A stretch of DNA of 64,000 nt, taken from positions 744,001 through 808,000 of the forward strand of contig NZ_RXZI01000002.1 in assembly GCF_021991925.1 (NCBI RefSeq), given 5' to 3'. Positions 61,087-64,000 of the stretch are shown here, in pieces (within the stretch, counting starts at the first letter, position 1; every line of letters begins with the position of its first letter). The DNA comes from Sutcliffiella horikoshii. GTDB lineage: Bacteria > Bacillota > Bacilli > Bacillales > Bacillaceae_I. A program made the translations under genes and the position numbers. The notes below the pieces were generated by a model that made no database searches, was not told the origin of the DNA, and saw only the letters and a list, made by a program, of their open reading frames with translations.

Positions 61087-61117
61087 CTAAAAAGGCGTGC
61101 ATGTTACGCCTTTTTAG
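61087..61117 (+). terminator. Terminator between liaH and liaF
   Basis: CTAAAAAGGCGT at 61087-61098 pairs perfectly with ACGCCTTTTTAG at 61106-61117. It would limit read-through from the strong stress promoter into the regulatory genes, as in the known two-transcript layout of lia loci. Confidence 0.85.
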
Positions 61118-61159
61118 GCTGCATAGATCATACACCATACAAAGGGAGGTGCAAGGCGC

Positions 61160-61885
61160 ATGTTAAATAGGATGAAATCGGATTATCTTAGTTTTATCAT
61201 TTTTATGGGGGCATTCATATTTATTTTGGAGATCCTTTTCTTTAATACGGGCCTTGTATTTTCCTTCCTCTTTTCAGGTTTCCTGATGTATATCGGAAAA
61301 AGAAAATGGCATTGGTTGATCGGCAAAGCCCTATTTGTGATTGGCTTGTTATCCATCCTGATATCTATCTTTAATACGATGACCTTCCATTTTCTAATCG
61401 TTGCAACGGTACTCTATGTACTATATCAATACCTCCAGGCAAAAAAGCATCCTGTAATGATAAATCCGGTAATTGGACCAGAACATCAAGAGACTGTCAT
61501 GAGACAACCACAAAAATGGTTTCAAAACAAATTGTTCGGATCGCAGAAAACACCAGATCATTCCTATACTTGGGATGATGTCAATATTCAATGCGGGATC
61601 AGCGACACGACCATCGATTTAAGCTATACAGTACTGCCAAAAGGGGAAGCCACCATTTTCATCAGGAATGTGGTCGGTAATGTTCAAATCCTGGTCCCCT
61701 ATGAAGTAGAACTGAGCGTCCAGCATTCCGTAATGGTCGGCTCCACAAACATACTGGAGCATGAGGAAAAAAGCATTATTAACCAGACGGTGCATTTCCA
61801 TACAGAAAACTATAAAGAAGCCACACAGAAAGTGAAAATTGTAACCTCTATTTTTGTCGGAAGTCTAGAGGTGAAAAGAATATGA
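61160..61885 (+). CDS. liaF: LiaF, inhibitor of the LiaRS system
   Basis: 241 residues; RBS GGGAGGTG. N-terminal half with four membrane segments, C-terminal half a beta-rich outer or inner domain (SDTTIDLSYTVLPKGEATIF; RNVVGNVQILVPYEVELSV) of the LiaF-related type. In B. subtilis LiaF keeps LiaS inactive in the absence of stress. The stop overlaps the liaS start (ATGA at 61882). Confidence 0.93.
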   Translation: MLNRMKSDYLSFIIFMGAFIFILEILFFNTGLVFSFLFSGFLMYIGKRKWHWLIGKALFVIGLLSILISIFNTMTFHFLIVATVLYVLYQYLQAKKHPVMINPVIGPEHQETVMRQPQKWFQNKLFGSQKTPDHSYTWDDVNIQCGISDTTIDLSYTVLPKGEATIFIRNVVGNVQILVPYEVELSVQHSVMVGSTNILEHEEKSIINQTVHFHTENYKEATQKVKIVTSIFVGSLEVKRI

Positions 61886-62919
61886 GTGTATTAACAAGAC
61901 ATGTTCTGTATTCATCGCTTATTTCGTTCACTAGCTTTCTTGTACTTGCTGTGGTGACCTTCTTCTTCTTTCCTGTAATCAGTTTGGAGGCATTATGGAT
62001 TGTAAAAGTATGGGATCTTCCATTTATTTTATTCACGACTATCGTTAGTATTGGGCTAGGCATTATCTTTGGTCTATTATCTGGGCTCTTCTGGAAAAAG
62101 CAATGGAACATGGTTTTTGATGAATTAAAAGCCGTTGAACAAGGACGTAGTTTGTCGGAAGCCCCTGGAAGTAGTGTACAAGAGGTCGCCTACATTGAAG
62201 AAATAGTTTGGAAGCTACACGGTCAAATTCAGGAACAAACAAAGCTCTCCCAAAAAATCGCAAATGAAAAGGCGGAAGACCTTGAAAATCGGATCCAGGA
62301 AATTGTCTCACAGGAAAGAAACCGACTAGCGAGAGAACTTCATGATTCTGTTAGTCAGCAGCTTTTTGCCGCCTCTATGCTCATGTCTGCTTTGACAGAA
62401 TCGAGTGAGGCCAAGGATAAGGACGAATCAATACAGCTCCGGTTGGTAGAAGAAATGATTCATCAATCCCAACTGGAAATGCGTGCTTTACTTCTGCATT
62501 TACGCCCAATTGCTTTAAAAGGCAAAACATTGCAGGAGGGAGCCGAAGAGCTGTTAATGGAACTTATCCAAAAAGTTCCCATGAGTATAAAGTGGAAGAT
62601 AGAGAATTTTACTATTGATAAAGGGGTCGAGGACCATCTTTTTAGAATTCTACAGGAGACACTTTCCAATATATTGAGGCATTCAAAAGCAAATACGGTG
62701 GAGGTTTTGCTCATTCAAAGGGAAAACCTCATCATACTTCGTGTAGTGGATGATGGAATTGGTTTTGATGTTGAGCAAGCCAAAGTCGGCTCCTATGGAT
62801 TGCAAAATATGCATGAACGGGCAGTGGAACTTGGAGGTACATTAAAGATCGTCAGTGTGGAAAAGGAAGGAACAAGACTTGAAGTCAAAGTTCCAAAATT
62901 GGATGTAGAGGGGGCTTGA
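61882..62919 (+). CDS. liaS: LiaS, sensor histidine kinase
   Basis: 345 residues. Two membrane helices with a very short outer loop (intramembrane-sensing type), a HAMP-like linker, HisKA_3 with ERNRLARELHDSVSQQLFAA (phospho-His) and a HATPase domain with VDDGIGFD and SYGLQNMHERA. It responds to cell-wall antibiotics and is held off by LiaF. Coupled by overlaps to both liaF and liaR. Confidence 0.95.
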   Translation: MSVLTRHVLYSSLISFTSFLVLAVVTFFFFPVISLEALWIVKVWDLPFILFTTIVSIGLGIIFGLLSGLFWKKQWNMVFDELKAVEQGRSLSEAPGSSVQEVAYIEEIVWKLHGQIQEQTKLSQKIANEKAEDLENRIQEIVSQERNRLARELHDSVSQQLFAASMLMSALTESSEAKDKDESIQLRLVEEMIHQSQLEMRALLLHLRPIALKGKTLQEGAEELLMELIQKVPMSIKWKIENFTIDKGVEDHLFRILQETLSNILRHSKANTVEVLLIQRENLIILRVVDDGIGFDVEQAKVGSYGLQNMHERAVELGGTLKIVSVEKEGTRLEVKVPKLDVEGA

Positions 62920-62924
62920 TCAAA

Positions 62925-63557
62925 ATGATTAGAGTATTGTTTGTAGATGATCATGAGATGGTAAGGATTGGTGTAACCGCTTATCTGTCTGCTCAACCTG
63001 ATATTGAAGTAATTGCAGAAGCAGATGATGGTTCGACTGCCGTGGGTCTTGCCCTGGAGCATAGGCCAGATATCATCTTGATGGATCTTGTCATGAAAGA
63101 AATGGACGGAATCGAGGCAACCAAGAGAATCATGGAACAATGGCCAGAGGCAAAAATCATCATCGTCACAAGCTTCTTGGACGATGAAAAAGTATATCCT
63201 GCCCTTGAAGCAGGGGCAACCAGCTATATGCTGAAAACTTCCAAAGCAAGTGAAATAGCCAATGCGGTCCGTTCCACCTATAAGGGACAGTCCATCCTTG
63301 AACCGGAAGTGGCGGGGAAAATGATGCAGAAGATGCGAAGGAAGACCGAGATCCTTCCTCATGAAGAACTCACCAATAGGGAGATGGAGATTTTACTGCT
63401 CATGACACAGGGAAAATCAAATCAAGAAATAGCGGATGAGCTATTCATTGCCCTTAAGACAGTTAAAGTTCATGTAAGCAATATCCTAGCAAAATTACAA
63501 GTGCAGGACCGTACTCAGGCGGTTATTTATGCTTTTAAACATTCATTAGTCCAATAA
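62925..63557 (+). CDS. liaR: LiaR, NarL-family response regulator
   Basis: 210 residues from ATG 62925 (MIRVLFVDDHEMVRIGV); a TTG at 62916 is an alternative. Receiver Asp in DIILMDLVMKEMDG, conserved Lys in YMLKTSKASE, C-terminal LuxR-type helix-turn-helix LTNREMEILLLMTQGKSNQE to LFIALKTVKVHVSNIL. It activates liaIH, probably from the inverted repeat near 59969. Confidence 0.95.
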   Translation: MIRVLFVDDHEMVRIGVTAYLSAQPDIEVIAEADDGSTAVGLALEHRPDIILMDLVMKEMDGIEATKRIMEQWPEAKIIIVTSFLDDEKVYPALEAGATSYMLKTSKASEIANAVRSTYKGQSILEPEVAGKMMQKMRRKTEILPHEELTNREMEILLLMTQGKSNQEIADELFIALKTVKVHVSNILAKLQVQDRTQAVIYAFKHSLVQ

Positions 63558-63662
63558 TGGGTGTTTTTTTATGTTTTCCTCATTGCCTAAGAAAATGATT
63601 ATTAAGCTATCTATCTTCTTCTTATATAATGATTGATAAATTCAAGATTATGGAGGTAGATG

Positions 63663-64000
63663 ATGAATAGTAATGGTGGAGATGTCAAAGCAGTAACTAT
63701 AATATTTCGGGATGTAGAATATGACATTCGTGAATATGGTGCAATTGGTGATGGAAAAACAAGTAACACGATAGCAATCAACCAAGCTATAGAGGAGTGT
63801 GCCGCAGAGGGTGGAGGAACCGTCAAAATACCGGCTGGGATTTGGTTGACGGGTCCTATTCGTTTGAAAAGTAATATAACTCTATACCTTGAGGATGGAG
63901 CCACGATTTTATTCAGCAAAAATATAGAAGAGTATCCTCTGATTTATTCTTCATTCGAAGGAAAGCAAGTGGTGAGGTGCCAATCCCCTTTAGATGCGGA
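63663..64000 (+). CDS. Family GH28 polygalacturonase (3' end cut by window edge)
   Basis: 112 codons are visible, open to the window end. ATG 63663 has GGAGGT 5 bases upstream (ATG 63660 is too close). The N-terminal part of the right-handed beta-helix is typical: YDIREYGAIGDGKTSNTIAI, then EECAAEGGGTVKIPAGIWLT and GPIRLKSNITLYLEDGATI. There is no signal peptide, so it may act on imported pectin oligomers in the cytoplasm as an exo-polygalacturonase. Catalytic Asp residues lie beyond the window. It may open a pectin-use cluster. Confidence 0.88.
   Translation, partial: MNSNGGDVKAVTIIFRDVEYDIREYGAIGDGKTSNTIAINQAIEECAAEGGGTVKIPAGIWLTGPIRLKSNITLYLEDGATILFSKNIEEYPLIYSSFEGKQVVRCQSPLDA

Noticed and set aside
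1-64000. rRNA, tRNA, insertion sequence or prophage genes
   Set aside because: No tRNA cloverleaf, rRNA segment, transposase or phage structural gene was recognised on either strand.

Overview
The window looks like chromosome of a spore-forming member of the Bacillaceae. The base composition is moderately low in GC, ribosome binding sites are strong AGGAGG-type sequences, and GTG and TTG starts are frequent. Many genes match a block known from Bacillus subtilis: kapB/kapD, patB, yugE, yugF, alaR-alaT, yugI, yuzA, yugJ, pgi, yugN and mstX-yugO. Sporulation genes (sda, an sspH-like gene, kapB, kapD), a class IV polyhydroxyalkanoate synthase and a lia envelope-stress operon fit the same picture. 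No rRNA, tRNA, CRISPR array, phage or insertion-sequence transposase was seen.

Layout. 1-3.7 kb: the end of a minus-strand operon (ABC ATPase, giant ABC permease with a peptidase-like tail, ECF sigma factor cut by the window edge). 3.9-14.3 kb: a plus-strand beta-glucan operon with a LacI-type regulator and three matching palindromic operators, a lipoprotein sugar-binding protein, two permeases, a GH1 beta-glucosidase, a GH30 glucanase broken by a one-base frameshift, and a secreted GH16 glucanase with four C-terminal binding modules. It has no ATPase gene. 14.4-24.4 kb: single genes, including a coat-like protein, two redox or lipid enzymes, an ArsR regulator, menI, an AlkD glycosylase, a yuxJ-like exporter, kapD/kapB, a lipoprotein cyclophilin and a SodC-like lipoprotein lacking one copper ligand. 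24.4-42.3 kb: the yug block, with the seven-gene mrp Na+/H+ antiporter operon between yugJ and pgi. 42.4-48 kb: spore protein, dicarboxylate transporter, cold-shock protein, PHA cluster. 48.4-52 kb: a cytoplasmic PAS/GAF histidine kinase, a LytTR response regulator and sda. 52-60 kb: small genes, a membrane phosphoesterase, DbpA helicase, a YjiH transporter, a glycine/QA-repeat protein and intracellular subtilisin. 60-63.6 kb: liaI-liaH-(terminator)-liaF-liaS-liaR. 63.66 kb to the end: start of a GH28 polygalacturonase.

The most unusual signals are in the gaps between genes. First, several gaps hold degenerate arrays in which a 6-13 base word recurs about every 21 bases (two helical turns). 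Word family TTGGCACGAACTC occurs at 9880 and 56463, YACAAT at 30168 with exact 21-base spacing, and TGTCCRAAC at 40261. A fourth gap has a period near 51 bases (18276). Second, large palindromic elements with TGTTGATY/RATCAACA inner ends have arm tips that match each other within a locus but differ between loci. At two loci the tips are terminator-like hairpins, and one element is nested inside another (43056-43276 within 42922-43420). These two classes are the best candidates for undescribed structure here.
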